Shown in pieces: positions 1-7,845 of a stretch of 52,615 nucleotides of DNA (positions are counted from its first letter, which is position 1; each line of letters starts with the position of its first letter). Position numbers and translations under genes: made by a program. The notes beneath the pieces are model-generated. The model ran no database searches. It was not told the origin of the DNA and saw only the letters and a program-made list of their open reading frames with translations. This DNA comes from JAJTZA01 sp041749815 (GTDB lineage: Bacteria; Verrucomicrobiota; Verrucomicrobiia; Chthoniobacterales; Terrimicrobiaceae). The DNA lies in the NCBI GenBank assembly GCA_041749815.1, contig JBGTAR010000373.1:1-52615 (forward strand). Direction: 5' to 3'.

Positions 1-54
1 AACTGGGCCAAGGCCCGCTCCGCTACCAAGTTCCACCAAGCCGCAGCGGCGTAA
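1..54 (+). CDS. C-terminal end of an unidentified gene, possibly an IS transposase (partial)
   Basis: Frame 1 is open from the window edge to a TAA at 52-54 and encodes 17 residues ending KFHQAAAA. The stretch is GC-rich, unlike the AT-rich coding sequence that starts within 100 bp of it, and it is followed at once by a perfect hairpin. That pattern suits the 3' end of an insertion-sequence transposase plus the IS end, but too little protein is visible to name a family. Confidence 0.4.
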   Translation, partial: NWAKARSATKFHQAAAA

Positions 55-65
55 AGAGTAGAAGT

Positions 66-86
66 GTCAGATCGATACGATCTGAC
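66..86. repeat. Perfect 9-bp inverted repeat, probable IS end or terminator
   Basis: GTCAGATCG (66-74) and CGATCTGAC (78-86) pair perfectly around a 3-nt loop, 12 bp after the stop codon of the gene at the window edge. It sits at the switch from GC-rich to AT-rich sequence, so it may be the terminal repeat of an IS. A transcription terminator is the other reading, although no T-run follows. Confidence 0.5.
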
Positions 87-149
87 TGTTATGCAGAATC
101 CAGATCGATTTTATCGACCTGTGCTTTAAGTGACGCTTACACAGCATCT

Positions 150-2300
150 TTGGGTACCTTGAGTCCATATGATATGGCGACTGTGACGGTGAATGGCCGA
201 GCGCAGGCTTCGCTTGGGTCTGATCCTTGGGTTGTTTATTCTAATACGGTGACGGCAACAACAACGACTCCAGAGTCAAATTATACGGACAATACGGCGA
301 CTGCCTATATTGGGGTGGTTTCACCTATGAAGGATGTTGCCATTGTGAAGGGTGCTTCTCCTGGCTCAGGTGTTGCTGGGGTCTTAATGACTTGGGGTGT
401 TTCTGTGAATATGGTTCCTATGCCTAATGTTGTGTTAACTTCCTCTGATGGGCTTTGGACCAGTAATTGGTCCGGTGGCGGGCCAATGGGGGATATTACT
501 GTGACGGATGTATTGCCTGCTGGATTTTCTGTTGAGGAAGTTGTAGGTGTTACAGGAGGTTCTGTTACAGTTACTGGTCAAACTGTTGTTGTGAATTATC
601 CTTCGGTTTCTTCTTTCCCAACAAGTTTTGCGATTCGGTCTATTCCTTCTGCGGGACTTCCTGCAGGGGACTATACAAACGTTGTGGAGGTTTCCAGTCC
701 AAATGATTCAAATCCTTTGAACAATAATGCCACTGCCATCTATACCATAGTTGAACCCGAGGGTGATCTTTTCGTTGAAAAGTTTGTGACACCAGAACAG
801 ATTTTGGTTGGGCAGGACGCAACCTTTACAGTTGTGGTCACAAATGATGGGATTATCCCTTTGGAAGATGTGATTGTTGTCGATGAGTTGCCTGCTGGTA
901 TGCAGTTTATATCTGCAGTGGCCAATGCTGGGCAAGTTAGTATTTCTGGAACTACAGTGACCTGTGATTTTGGGGATTTGGCTCCTGGGGAGATGAGAAT
1001 ATTAACGATTGTGATGCGCGGATTGAGTGTTGGAACGTTCACAAATGTGGTGGTGGGGTCAACACCCACCACTCAACCTACGGGAAATGACACAGCGTCA
1101 GCCAGTGTTTTTGTGGGTACGCAGTTTGGAACTTTGCGGGTTATTAAGCAATTGAATGGGCCTGCGATTTCTCCTGTTCATGAGATTCTTGTGACAGGCG
1201 CAGGGTTCAATCGAACCCTCTATTATCACCCTACAGGTACACAAACAATGCTTGTTCCTCCTGGGGTTTATTCGGTTACTGAGCCCAATAGGCCTTATGG
1301 CTATGTGGTGACGGGTGAGGGAAATTATACTGTCACGGCAGGGGCTACGACAACGGCAACGATTGTGAATACTGTTCCTTCTAATGCGGGAGGCTCTGGA
1401 CCTTCAGGCCCTGGTGATCCAGGGGCACCTGGGAATGCTCCGATTTATGAGGTTCTTTATGGAACATTCACATTGGAGCAGCAGTCATCAGAAAGGGGTT
1501 ATGCAGCATCTCATTCTCCTGATAGTTATAGTGAGGCTGGTGCGTTTCTCTGGTGGTTTAGTCGGTGGGGGCATAAGCCTTTAGATGCTTCGGTTAATCG
1601 GACTTCTAATCAGACAGTTAGCTTTAAGCAGGAATGGGTAGAATCGACAAATTGGGATGCTTATGCGGCTGCTGTTCCTGGGGCTTCTCGTCTTCCCACA
1701 TTGACTTATTCTTTTGAGCTTGATGGCTCAGATACGCATGCTTCTAGTGGTTCTAGATATTACAATATCCATCAGGGTTATGAAGAACCTAGTGCAACTT
1801 CCAGTGGTTCTACTAGTTCTGAACAAATCTATAGAACCAAAAGGAAAGGAGTTCAAACGGGTAATAATGTTGTGCAGTGGACTCAGAATGTTATTTATTC
1901 TTATAATTATTCGACAAATCTTTCTGGATCTGCAGCGCAGGAAAGTTATTCTGATTTTGATTATACAGACACTGCTTCCAGTTGGACCTCGGGTGTTCCT
2001 GCTGTGGGTAGTGCCTCTGCTGGGCGTCCTTTGAATGTGACTATGTTGCCGACTATTGATACAGCTATCAATCATATTCCTCCAAAGAAATGGACGTATA
2101 GTAATAGTCAAACTTATAATTGGAATGTTCTTACTCCTTTAGGTGGGATTGGAGCCACACATACCCCTGGGAGAAGGACTGTTACTTTTCGTGAGCAAGG
2201 GGAATTCAGTTATGACCTCAAGTTTTTGGTAAGAGGCCAGCTTTATGACACGCGGGCAGCTGCAGAGATTGCTGCTGCAACCTCTCCTCCTGGGGGGTAA
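150..2300 (+). CDS. DUF11-repeat surface protein, 5' end missing
   Basis: At least 716 residues. Two DUF11-type beta-sandwich domains are visible (about residues 55-195 and 205-325, with VTDVLPAGF, VVDELPAGM and GDLAPGEM signatures), then a prealbumin-like domain (about 330-410), a short collagen-like GPSGPGDPGAPG linker and a Tyr/Ser-rich C-terminal domain. Such proteins are cell-surface or extracellular. The frame stays open upstream to base 3 and the first visible residues are the second half of another DUF11 domain, so the TTG at 150 is only nominal; the true 5' end appears cut off by the GC-rich sequence at 1 to about 90. Codons are strongly T-ending, unlike the prophage genes, which suggests transfer. 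No sorting motif or C-terminal membrane anchor is seen. Confidence 0.7.
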   Translation: MGTLSPYDMATVTVNGRAQASLGSDPWVVYSNTVTATTTTPESNYTDNTATAYIGVVSPMKDVAIVKGASPGSGVAGVLMTWGVSVNMVPMPNVVLTSSDGLWTSNWSGGGPMGDITVTDVLPAGFSVEEVVGVTGGSVTVTGQTVVVNYPSVSSFPTSFAIRSIPSAGLPAGDYTNVVEVSSPNDSNPLNNNATAIYTIVEPEGDLFVEKFVTPEQILVGQDATFTVVVTNDGIIPLEDVIVVDELPAGMQFISAVANAGQVSISGTTVTCDFGDLAPGEMRILTIVMRGLSVGTFTNVVVGSTPTTQPTGNDTASASVFVGTQFGTLRVIKQLNGPAISPVHEILVTGAGFNRTLYYHPTGTQTMLVPPGVYSVTEPNRPYGYVVTGEGNYTVTAGATTTATIVNTVPSNAGGSGPSGPGDPGAPGNAPIYEVLYGTFTLEQQSSERGYAASHSPDSYSEAGAFLWWFSRWGHKPLDASVNRTSNQTVSFKQEWVESTNWDAYAAAVPGASRLPTLTYSFELDGSDTHASSGSRYYNIHQGYEEPSATSSGSTSSEQIYRTKRKGVQTGNNVVQWTQNVIYSYNYSTNLSGSAAQESYSDFDYTDTASSWTSGVPAVGSASAGRPLNVTMLPTIDTAINHIPPKKWTYSNSQTYNWNVLTPLGGIGATHTPGRRTVTFREQGEFSYDLKFLVRGQLYDTRAAAEIAAATSPPGG

Positions 2301-2318
2301 TCCCCAAGAGGATGCAGT

Positions 2319-3515
2319 TTAGAGCCGTGAGTTCTGATTGGCTTTGATCAATTTGAGAAATGCTTCGGCAGAATAGTAACCGCCTCCTGTTTCAAAGATT
2401 GCCTTTTGTGTAGCCTCTGGCTCTGCAGAATAAGGCATGTCATCTACTTTTACGAAGTAGAGGCGAATACCACTTTTTCTAAGGTATTTTGCGAACATTT
2501 CTGTTTCTTCAATGGCGTTGTCAGAGTACCTATTTCCTTGCCATCTTGTATAATTCATGACAATTATTACATCGTGGGTAGGATTCTCTAGTTCTTCTTT
2601 GAGCGTAATTGCAATGGATGCAACTTCAGCGCAGACTTGTTTACCAATTCTTATTCCTTGGTCACTTGTAAATACGCCGCTGACCGTATAATCTCTGTCG
2701 CCTGGCAGGGCAAAGGTCGCAAGTGAAACGTTGGAATCATGAATTGTTACATTATTTTGGCTCTTTATTAAATTAATAATATCGTCTGAGAGCTTTGCCT
2801 TTTTTTGGTTACTTCCAGCTTGTATAGATTTATAAGCATCTAAGTTAGGCTTTGGATAAAGGAACAGAATTTTCTGATCCTTGAACTTATCTCTTTGTGG
2901 GCCATATTTCTTGCCTGTTCCACTACCGTAGCCATTGCCACGTAGCTCCTGCAAAGTAGGGAATTTTCCATCCCCCTTGTTGTATCCGATATCTTGACCG
3001 GTTCCAGCAACGCTTCCTGTGGCTGATCCTGTTTCAGATCCAGCCTCAGAGCCAGAGGTTTCTGCTTTGTTTGTGCGTTGCAACCCTGGGGTGGCAACGG
3101 CCATGCTGAAGGCTGAGGGGGCCTGCGTTGTGATCGCAGAGACGTCCATTGTCGTTGACACCGAGGGAGCCAACACCGTGAGGTTCTGGCCCAATTTTGC
3201 GGCATCAGTAGGGATGCTTCCACCGTTGCCACTTGCTGGCAATTCGGTTGGCATTGTGCGAACAAAGAAGCCTTCGTTGTCCATGACGGCTTCAATTGTG
3301 TCGCCGTCCTTTTCATTTTCGTCCCGAAGGCGCGAAGTGCCGAGGAGACCCAAAACAAAGATGTTGAGGCCTACGGCGATTGCGGCCGGCGTGTTTTTCT
3401 GGGCGTTAGCCTCGGCCTTGGCGGCGAGGAGGCGAGCACGGGCAGCCTTTTGGCGCTTGGTGCCCGGGAGGGCGAGAGCGGCCACATAGGTCATCTGATA
3501 GACCATACGTGCCAT
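2319..3515 (-). CDS. Membrane-anchored protein with VWA-like C-terminal domain
   Basis: 398 residues from ATG 3515 (the frame is open up to 3659, but that N-terminus is low in coding character). A basic Ala-rich N-terminus leads into a hydrophobic segment (about residues 45-65), then a Ser/Gly/Thr-rich linker (about 150-185, repeated GSE/GSA), then a globular domain with alternating hydrophobic strands such as KILFLYP and HDVIIVMNYTRW, reminiscent of a von Willebrand A or Tad-type fold. It converges on the DUF11 gene with an 18-bp gap. Both may act at the cell envelope. The family is not certain. Confidence 0.6.
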   Translation of the reverse strand: MARMVYQMTYVAALALPGTKRQKAARARLLAAKAEANAQKNTPAAIAVGLNIFVLGLLGTSRLRDENEKDGDTIEAVMDNEGFFVRTMPTELPASGNGGSIPTDAAKLGQNLTVLAPSVSTTMDVSAITTQAPSAFSMAVATPGLQRTNKAETSGSEAGSETGSATGSVAGTGQDIGYNKGDGKFPTLQELRGNGYGSGTGKKYGPQRDKFKDQKILFLYPKPNLDAYKSIQAGSNQKKAKLSDDIINLIKSQNNVTIHDSNVSLATFALPGDRDYTVSGVFTSDQGIRIGKQVCAEVASIAITLKEELENPTHDVIIVMNYTRWQGNRYSDNAIEETEMFAKYLRKSGIRLYFVKVDDMPYSAEPEATQKAIFETGGGYYSAEAFLKLIKANQNSRL

Positions 3516-3730
3516 AGGGCGCGTTATGTATTTAACCGGGTCCAAAGACTTGTTCCTTTTGCTGTAGATAGAAGATTGAGAGTTTCCTTGTCCCGAATGC
3601 GGCAGGTGAAAAGTGAGGATTTCAGGAGATTGGGCGTTGGTTGAATTGCACCACAGCATGGGTGTTAAAGTAGAAACGTCTGATCAGCGGGAGTGTTTTC
3701 CCCAACCAGTGGGGGCTGGATAATTCATGT

Positions 3731-4093
3731 TTAAACAGGAACTTCTCGTAGCAGAACCTCAGCCGGGATGCCGAGGCCGCGATGGAGGGAGCGGATCATG
3801 CCGATGCTGAGGGGGCGCTTACGGTTCAATATTTCTGAGACTCGGTTCTTGCCGTGGAAAAATTTTTCCAAGTCCTTTTGGCGGAGGCCCTCTTGGTCCA
3901 TACGGAATTTGATGGCCTCCACAGGGTCAGGGATGTCGATAGGGAAAATTGCCTCCTCATAGCGATCCACGAGGAGAGACCAGAGTTCCAGTTCCTCCTC
4001 TTTTGCTGTCCCCGGCTTGGCATCCATGAGGGATTCAACAAGGTTCAAGGCGGCTGTGTATTCTGCTTCTGTTTTGATGATCTTCGGTTTCAT
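3731..4093 (-). CDS. higA: HigA-type antitoxin
   Basis: 120 residues. The N-terminal helical region (TEAEYTAALNLVESLMDA) and the C-terminal Xre-type helix-turn-helix (RQKDLEKFFHGKNRVSEILNRKR, about 70-95) are the usual layout of antitoxins that follow HigB-type toxins. It starts 8 bp after the toxin stop, in the toxin-first order typical of higBA. In the family the protein neutralises the toxin and represses its own operon. The pair is cargo of the tRNA-Pro island and may stabilise it. Confidence 0.85.
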   Translation of the reverse strand: MKPKIIKTEAEYTAALNLVESLMDAKPGTAKEEELELWSLLVDRYEEAIFPIDIPDPVEAIKFRMDQEGLRQKDLEKFFHGKNRVSEILNRKRPLSIGMIRSLHRGLGIPAEVLLREVPV

Positions 4094-4101
4094 CGAGGGT
4101 T

Positions 4102-4395
4102 TCAGATGGTTTCTGCGTCCACATTGTCATATTGAGAGTGGGTGCCAATGAAGCGGATAAAAACGATGGCGGTGTTGTAGTGTATTTTCACGATAAGGCG
4201 GTAGGTATTGCCCTTAATGTTGAAGACAATCCGGTTACCAGGGAGGATGTCTGCGGATGGGTAGCGGGGCTTAATGTCCTGTGGACCATTCCACCGGGCA
4301 GCCACTGCTTCTTGGAACCAGGATTCGAGCGGGGTTTTGGCGTCAGTGTGTTTTTCATAGAAATCACGGAGGATTCTTCGGGATATGATTCTCAT
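4102..4395 (-). CDS. higB: HigB-type mRNA-interferase toxin
   Basis: 97 residues from ATG 4395; an in-frame upstream ATG at 4482 would overlap the integrase and add an unlikely tail. MRIISRRILRDFYEKH, the central KPRYPSADIL segment and the strand pair GNRIVFNIKGNTYRLIVKI match the RelE/HigB fold. Members cleave mRNA on the ribosome. It lies just downstream of the integrase on the same strand and is followed by the HigA-type antitoxin. Confidence 0.85.
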   Translation of the reverse strand: MRIISRRILRDFYEKHTDAKTPLESWFQEAVAARWNGPQDIKPRYPSADILPGNRIVFNIKGNTYRLIVKIHYNTAIVFIRFIGTHSQYDNVDAETI

Positions 4396-4463
4396 ACTGA
4401 TGATCGGAGGAGGTCTAAAAAAAGCAAGGAAAAAGTTCCCACAATGGGAACTTATAGAGGTGG

Positions 4464-5921
4464 TCATATTGGCTTTATCCATCCTCTCCTCTCTAAAATT
4501 CCTAGCCGTGCCCGCTCTGTGGAGAAGGCACCTTCCTCCCAGTCTTCATCGGAAATGGCTTCCTGCTGGTCGTTGTCACCGGGATCAAGCAAAATCTGGA
4601 AAATACCAATTTTAGAAATTGTCTCTTCGACGGAATAGAGGTTTTTGTGGCCGAGTGGGGCCTCGTTTGTCCAGTCCCGCTTTGGAATGTTAGGTTCTTC
4701 TGCAGCTTCGAGAAGCTTCTTAATGGCGGCAGCGGTCTCTTGATCAAGTCCGGTTGTGCTAATCGTTTTTAGAGAGGCCGCAATTTCTTTGAGTGTGTCG
4801 CCGGAGCGTTGGCCTTTCAGCGTTTCATCCAGACCTTCAGATGAAACTTGTTTGTGCCAGTAATGCCGTTGGATTGTCTCAATGGTATCCCCTGACCATG
4901 AAGACACCTTCATGATCGTGATGGAAGCGTTGTCGCTGTTGCAAAGATTGGTAATGTAGGAGTGGCGCATTGCATGCATGGAGGCGTCTTCTCGTCCATA
5001 TTTCTTCATGCATGCCTCAAATGCCTTTCTGGGGTCAAACCTGTAACGCTTCGAAAACGATTGTGGGCGGATACAAAAGAGGGCATCGCGGTCGAGGTTC
5101 AGTTTCAGCCATTCGGAGAATTCGGTGCCCAGGGGGATGATTCGGGATTTTTTGCCATTCTTGCTTCGCCATTTGTGAATTTTTCCATTCGCAAGACGTT
5201 GGGATTCTTTGAAAGGGATGGTGATGGTTGGATCTTTACCTTGGAGGTTGATCCACGTGGGCCGGGCATGAACGATTTCCGCCCTCCTCATCCCGCAGTG
5301 GAATCCGCAGTAAAGAACAAACTTCAGCATGGGGTCGCTGCATTCTTCAATCATTTTGGAATATTCCTCTGGAGAGACTGTCACCTCGCGAATCTCCTTG
5401 GCGTCCTCCTCTGGATACTCTGGCTTTTGCACAAAATGGCCAATGTGCTCGAAGAAGCAACAGATACGGTCCACAATTGTTTTTGCGGAAGCCACGCTCC
5501 GTGTTTTTCGGAAGTCGTAGTAATCTTGAAGTTTGCTTTTTGGAACATCGAAAGGACTCCTTAGACCAGTCCATCGCCCAAAAAAGTCCAAGATATCTTT
5601 TGTTCTGCTGGCCGTTGTAAGGCGAAATGCCCGATGTCTGGAGTTTTTTAAATGCGCCGGTTTTTTACCTGCAAGTTTGTCCTCGATATACTCCTCAATG
5701 GCCTGCTTCCATGTGGGCGTCTTGCCGGGATCTGCCTTTTCAACTTTCACTTCAAGGGGTCTCCCTCGAATCATTTTTGCAGCTTCAACAGCGTCAGCAA
5801 AATCTTGGGTGTGCAGAGGAACTCGAAGCTGCTTTCTGTTGTGGGAGTAACGGAGCCAGTAAGACTTTTTCCGGAGATAGATGCCTTTGGAGGCGGGATC
5901 GGCTTTGGCTATTCTGGGCAT
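4464..5921 (-). CDS. int: Tyrosine recombinase (site-specific integrase)
   Basis: 485 residues from ATG 5921 (MPRIAKADPASKG); an earlier in-frame ATG at 5969 adds only 16 unlikely residues. The catalytic residues of the family are visible: the first Arg in CGMRRAEI, Lys in NGKKSRIIPL, HxxR in HAMRHSY, and the Tyr in IQRHYWHK. The N-terminus carries an Arm-type segment (GIYLRKKSYWLRY) and the C-terminus extends about 130 residues beyond the catalytic Tyr, longer than usual. The 5' end faces a tRNA-Pro fragment about 140 bp away, the normal int-next-to-att layout, so it most likely integrated the island lying to its left. It is outside the Mu-like prophage. Confidence 0.93.
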   Translation of the reverse strand: MPRIAKADPASKGIYLRKKSYWLRYSHNRKQLRVPLHTQDFADAVEAAKMIRGRPLEVKVEKADPGKTPTWKQAIEEYIEDKLAGKKPAHLKNSRHRAFRLTTASRTKDILDFFGRWTGLRSPFDVPKSKLQDYYDFRKTRSVASAKTIVDRICCFFEHIGHFVQKPEYPEEDAKEIREVTVSPEEYSKMIEECSDPMLKFVLYCGFHCGMRRAEIVHARPTWINLQGKDPTITIPFKESQRLANGKIHKWRSKNGKKSRIIPLGTEFSEWLKLNLDRDALFCIRPQSFSKRYRFDPRKAFEACMKKYGREDASMHAMRHSYITNLCNSDNASITIMKVSSWSGDTIETIQRHYWHKQVSSEGLDETLKGQRSGDTLKEIAASLKTISTTGLDQETAAAIKKLLEAAEEPNIPKRDWTNEAPLGHKNLYSVEETISKIGIFQILLDPGDNDQQEAISDEDWEEGAFSTERARLGILERRGWIKPI

Positions 5922-6059
5922 ATTGATGGGGTTACTTTTGGGGGGTGTGCTAAAAAAGTGTGCTAACAATTAATCTATCGCCTTAGGTAAATATTGGGAA
6001 TTAAAAAATTCATAAATCTAAAATAATCAGTATTTATGGGCCTTGGCAAGGATATTCCT
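5922..6059. other. AT-rich int-attR intergenic region
   Basis: The sequence between integrase and tRNA fragment is markedly AT-rich and contains a GAATT/AATTC inverted repeat near 5999-6012. It is where the integrase promoter and arm-type binding sites would be expected, but no repeat set is clear enough to assign. It replaces what should be the 5' half of the tRNA gene. Confidence 0.4.
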
Positions 6060-6109
6060 CCTCGTTCGGGACGAGGAGGCCGCGGGTTCGAATCCCGCCG
6101 GCCCGACCA
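6060..6109 (+). tRNA. 3' fragment of tRNA-Pro(CGG), attR of the left island
   Basis: The sequence folds as the 3' part of a tRNA: anticodon stem CCTCG/CGAGG (6060-6064 and 6072-6076) with loop TTCGGGA giving anticodon CGG, variable loop 6077-6081, T-arm GCGGG-TTCGAAT-CCCGC (6082-6098), 3' acceptor strand CGGCCCG (6099-6105), discriminator A and encoded CCA (6107-6109). No matching D-arm or 5' acceptor strand lies upstream. This is what remains when an element integrates at a tRNA and supplies its own 3' end to the functional copy. Confidence 0.88.
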
Positions 6110-6124
6110 ATTTCCGCCGGCGGG
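6094..6124 (+). terminator. Hairpin overlapping tRNA-Pro 3' end
   Basis: CCCGCCGG (6094-6101, within the tRNA T-arm and acceptor strand) is the exact inverse of CCGGCGGG (6117-6124). This could act as terminator or processing structure for the tRNA. The last four bases CGGG are also the target sequence at which the Mu-like prophage inserted. Confidence 0.45.
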
Positions 6125-6298
6125 AGCTCTCTCTAAGACAGATGTCCTAAACAGCAGAAATAGCTGGAATTAGACGGAACCTTTTTATTTAGAAAGGGTT
6201 ACGCTATTAAAAAACGACAACTTTGGTCTGAATGACGTTGTCGGGGACGGATGTCCAAAACGAGCGAATAAAACGGATGTCAGAAACGGATGTCCAAA
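6125..6298. repeat. Left transposase-binding end (attL type)
   Basis: Four copies of a TGTC(C/A)-N-AA motif occur: 6143 (18 bp from the end), then 6252, 6278 and 6291. One terminal site, a gap of about 110 bp, then a cluster resembles the L1 / L2-L3 layout of phage Mu. The inner three share the core ACGGATGTC. They match the motif found inverted at the right end, so they are most likely MuA-type transposase sites. Confidence 0.7.
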
Positions 6299-6593
6299 AG
6301 CGCCGGGTTGAAACTGGTGGTTCCCCGCCATTAGCAGGGAACCGGGGAACCTGGTCATGTGGAAAAATTTCGACAGTTGAGTCGAAAGGCTCCATGATCC
6401 CGGAAAATTCAAATGCGATGAAGGGGACGCCATCCACTGATAGTTGAGTTGGGCTGACGCGCAGAGCGCGGCACAGCTGTGGATTGATCGCAAGCAGTTG
6501 AAGAACTCGGACCTCAAGGGACACCTGATTGATTTGAACGAGCTTTTTGCCGGAGCGCCCTGGGAGGGGCGCTTCCGGGTGATGGTTTTCCAA
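6207..6593 (-). CDS. Last leftward prophage gene, unknown function
   Basis: About 128 residues from TTG 6593. The frame is open further upstream as far as the end of the Dam gene and reads sensibly there (TRDEIRDIRIGTPLFEDPG), so the real protein probably starts near 6640, although no ATG, GTG or TTG is present there in frame. The middle part (QLLAINPQLCRALRVSP) looks globular. The last 30 residues contain two FWTSV copies because they are encoded by the transposase-binding repeats of the left end. Function is unknown. Confidence 0.45.
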   Translation of the reverse strand: MENHHPEAPLPGRSGKKLVQINQVSLEVRVLQLLAINPQLCRALRVSPTQLSVDGVPFIAFEFSGIMEPFDSTVEIFPHDQVPRFPANGGEPPVSTRRFWTSVSDIRFIRSFWTSVPDNVIQTKVVVF

Positions 6594-6648
6594 GCGGGTG
6601 CCAGGATCCTCAAAAAGCGGGGTGCCAATACGAATATCGCGGATTTCA

Positions 6649-7362
6649 TCACGGGTGAATGACTAGCTCGCCATACGGCTTGCCTTTGCCACCGATCCCA
6701 TTGGGACGGGTGATGGGTTTGATTTTCCGTCCGGCGAAGATTTTCCGAATTTCGGGGTGGTCGTTGAGGGTGATGACCCACTTGCCTTTGAGGGCGGAAA
6801 CCCTCTCAGCGAGGCGCTGAACGTCCGCAATGCGCCAGCCATCATAGAGGGTGGCGGAACAATGGGTATATGGCGGATCGATAAAAAAGAAGGTCTCTGG
6901 CCGGTCGTAAACATTGACGCATTTTTCCCAATCGAGGTTCTCGATTGTCACGCGGTCGAGCCGGACGTTGAGTTGCCGGATTGAATCCATGCGGGCTGCT
7001 CTGGATCCCATGGCCCCTCCCCCGGTTGATGTTGGGGAAACCCCGAATGTGCCGAGTTCGGCACCTCGGAAACAGTTCCGGTTGCGAAACCACCAACGTG
7101 CGGCCCTTTGAATATCTGTCAGTCCAGGCTGATCCGCGAAATCGAAGAATTCCTTCCTCGAATTGAGTACAAACTCCAGCTCGGTAAGCAGTGGGTCCTG
7201 ATGGAAACGGACGCAACGGTAGAAGGTCACGAGATCGCCATTCAAGTCGTTCAAAACTTCAATTTTTGAACGCTCTTTAGCCAAGAGCACGGCGATGCCT
7301 CCAGCGAATGGTTCCACGTAGCAGGCATGCTTTGGGATCAGCGGCAGGATGTGCTGGAGCAT
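6649..7362 (-). CDS. DNA adenine methyltransferase, Dam family
   Basis: 237 residues from ATG 7362. NDLNGDLVTFYR, the catalytic DPPY (in FFFIDPPYTH) and the SAM-binding FAGGIAVLL loop identify a D12-class N6-adenine methyltransferase. The family's N-terminal PGGK motif is encoded in frame upstream of the ATG (SWPGGKSRM), yet that extension reaches a stop near 7436 without a canonical start codon. The true start is therefore uncertain or the 5' end is damaged. It probably methylates phage DNA against host restriction. Confidence 0.85.
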   Translation of the reverse strand: MLQHILPLIPKHACYVEPFAGGIAVLLAKERSKIEVLNDLNGDLVTFYRCVRFHQDPLLTELEFVLNSRKEFFDFADQPGLTDIQRAARWWFRNRNCFRGAELGTFGVSPTSTGGGAMGSRAARMDSIRQLNVRLDRVTIENLDWEKCVNVYDRPETFFFIDPPYTHCSATLYDGWRIADVQRLAERVSALKGKWVITLNDHPEIRKIFAGRKIKPITRPNGIGGKGKPYGELVIHP

Positions 7363-7447
7363 TCTTGATTTGCCTCCGGGCCATGAGACTGCGGGTTTTA
7401 TTCTGTAGGTTTCGGTTTTTATGGGTGTTGGATTTTATTGCGCCCTT

Positions 7448-7840
7448 TTAGCGCTGTTGAGGTTGGTTTTGTCCTGGGGAGACGCGTTGAAAATTTAACA
7501 GTGCAATTGCCCTACTTTTTGCGGCGAGGATGCGACGTCTCATTTTGAGGCCCATTCGAGGCGAAGGTTGTATGTCAGAGGGGGGTATTTTCCTTGGGCA
7601 GGTGTCTGACATTTTTCGTTTTTGGCCCTGAGCATTGAGAGAAAAGAAGCAATCGTTTCCGCATTTTGGACAAGTCGCGGTTTTAGAGTGCTTCCATTCA
7701 GGGTTAGGAACCCACACTTGCTCGCTTTCTATGAGCACGTGACCGCAGCTCGTTTTCCCGCATTGCATGAGTTCGACAAGAGGTTGTGGAGGCGATGCCT
7801 CTTGATTGTGGTTTGAAAGTATTGCTAATGATTTTTCCAT
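7448..7840 (-). CDS. Small zinc-ribbon-like protein
   Basis: 130 residues from ATG 7840, which lies 5 bp after the stop of the upstream gene; ATG 7861 would overlap that gene. Cysteines are arranged as CGKTSC...TCPKCGNDC (about residues 27-70), fitting a metal-binding ribbon. The C-terminus is basic (KMRRRILAAKSRAIALL). Function unknown; a nucleic-acid-binding early phage protein is plausible. Confidence 0.6.
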   Translation of the reverse strand: MEKSLAILSNHNQEASPPQPLVELMQCGKTSCGHVLIESEQVWVPNPEWKHSKTATCPKCGNDCFFSLNAQGQKRKMSDTCPRKIPPSDIQPSPRMGLKMRRRILAAKSRAIALLNFQRVSPGQNQPQQR

Positions 7841-7845
7841 AATTT

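Noticed and set aside
6444..6662. Plus-strand frame near the left end
   Set aside because: It lies opposite the preferred minus frame, has no start context and no recognisable domain.
6185..6781. Minus frame overlapping the Dam 3' end and the left end
   Set aside because: Its start ATGA-couples with Dam, but the residues are low-complexity Ser/Pro/His and the neighbouring frame reads as a more coherent protein.
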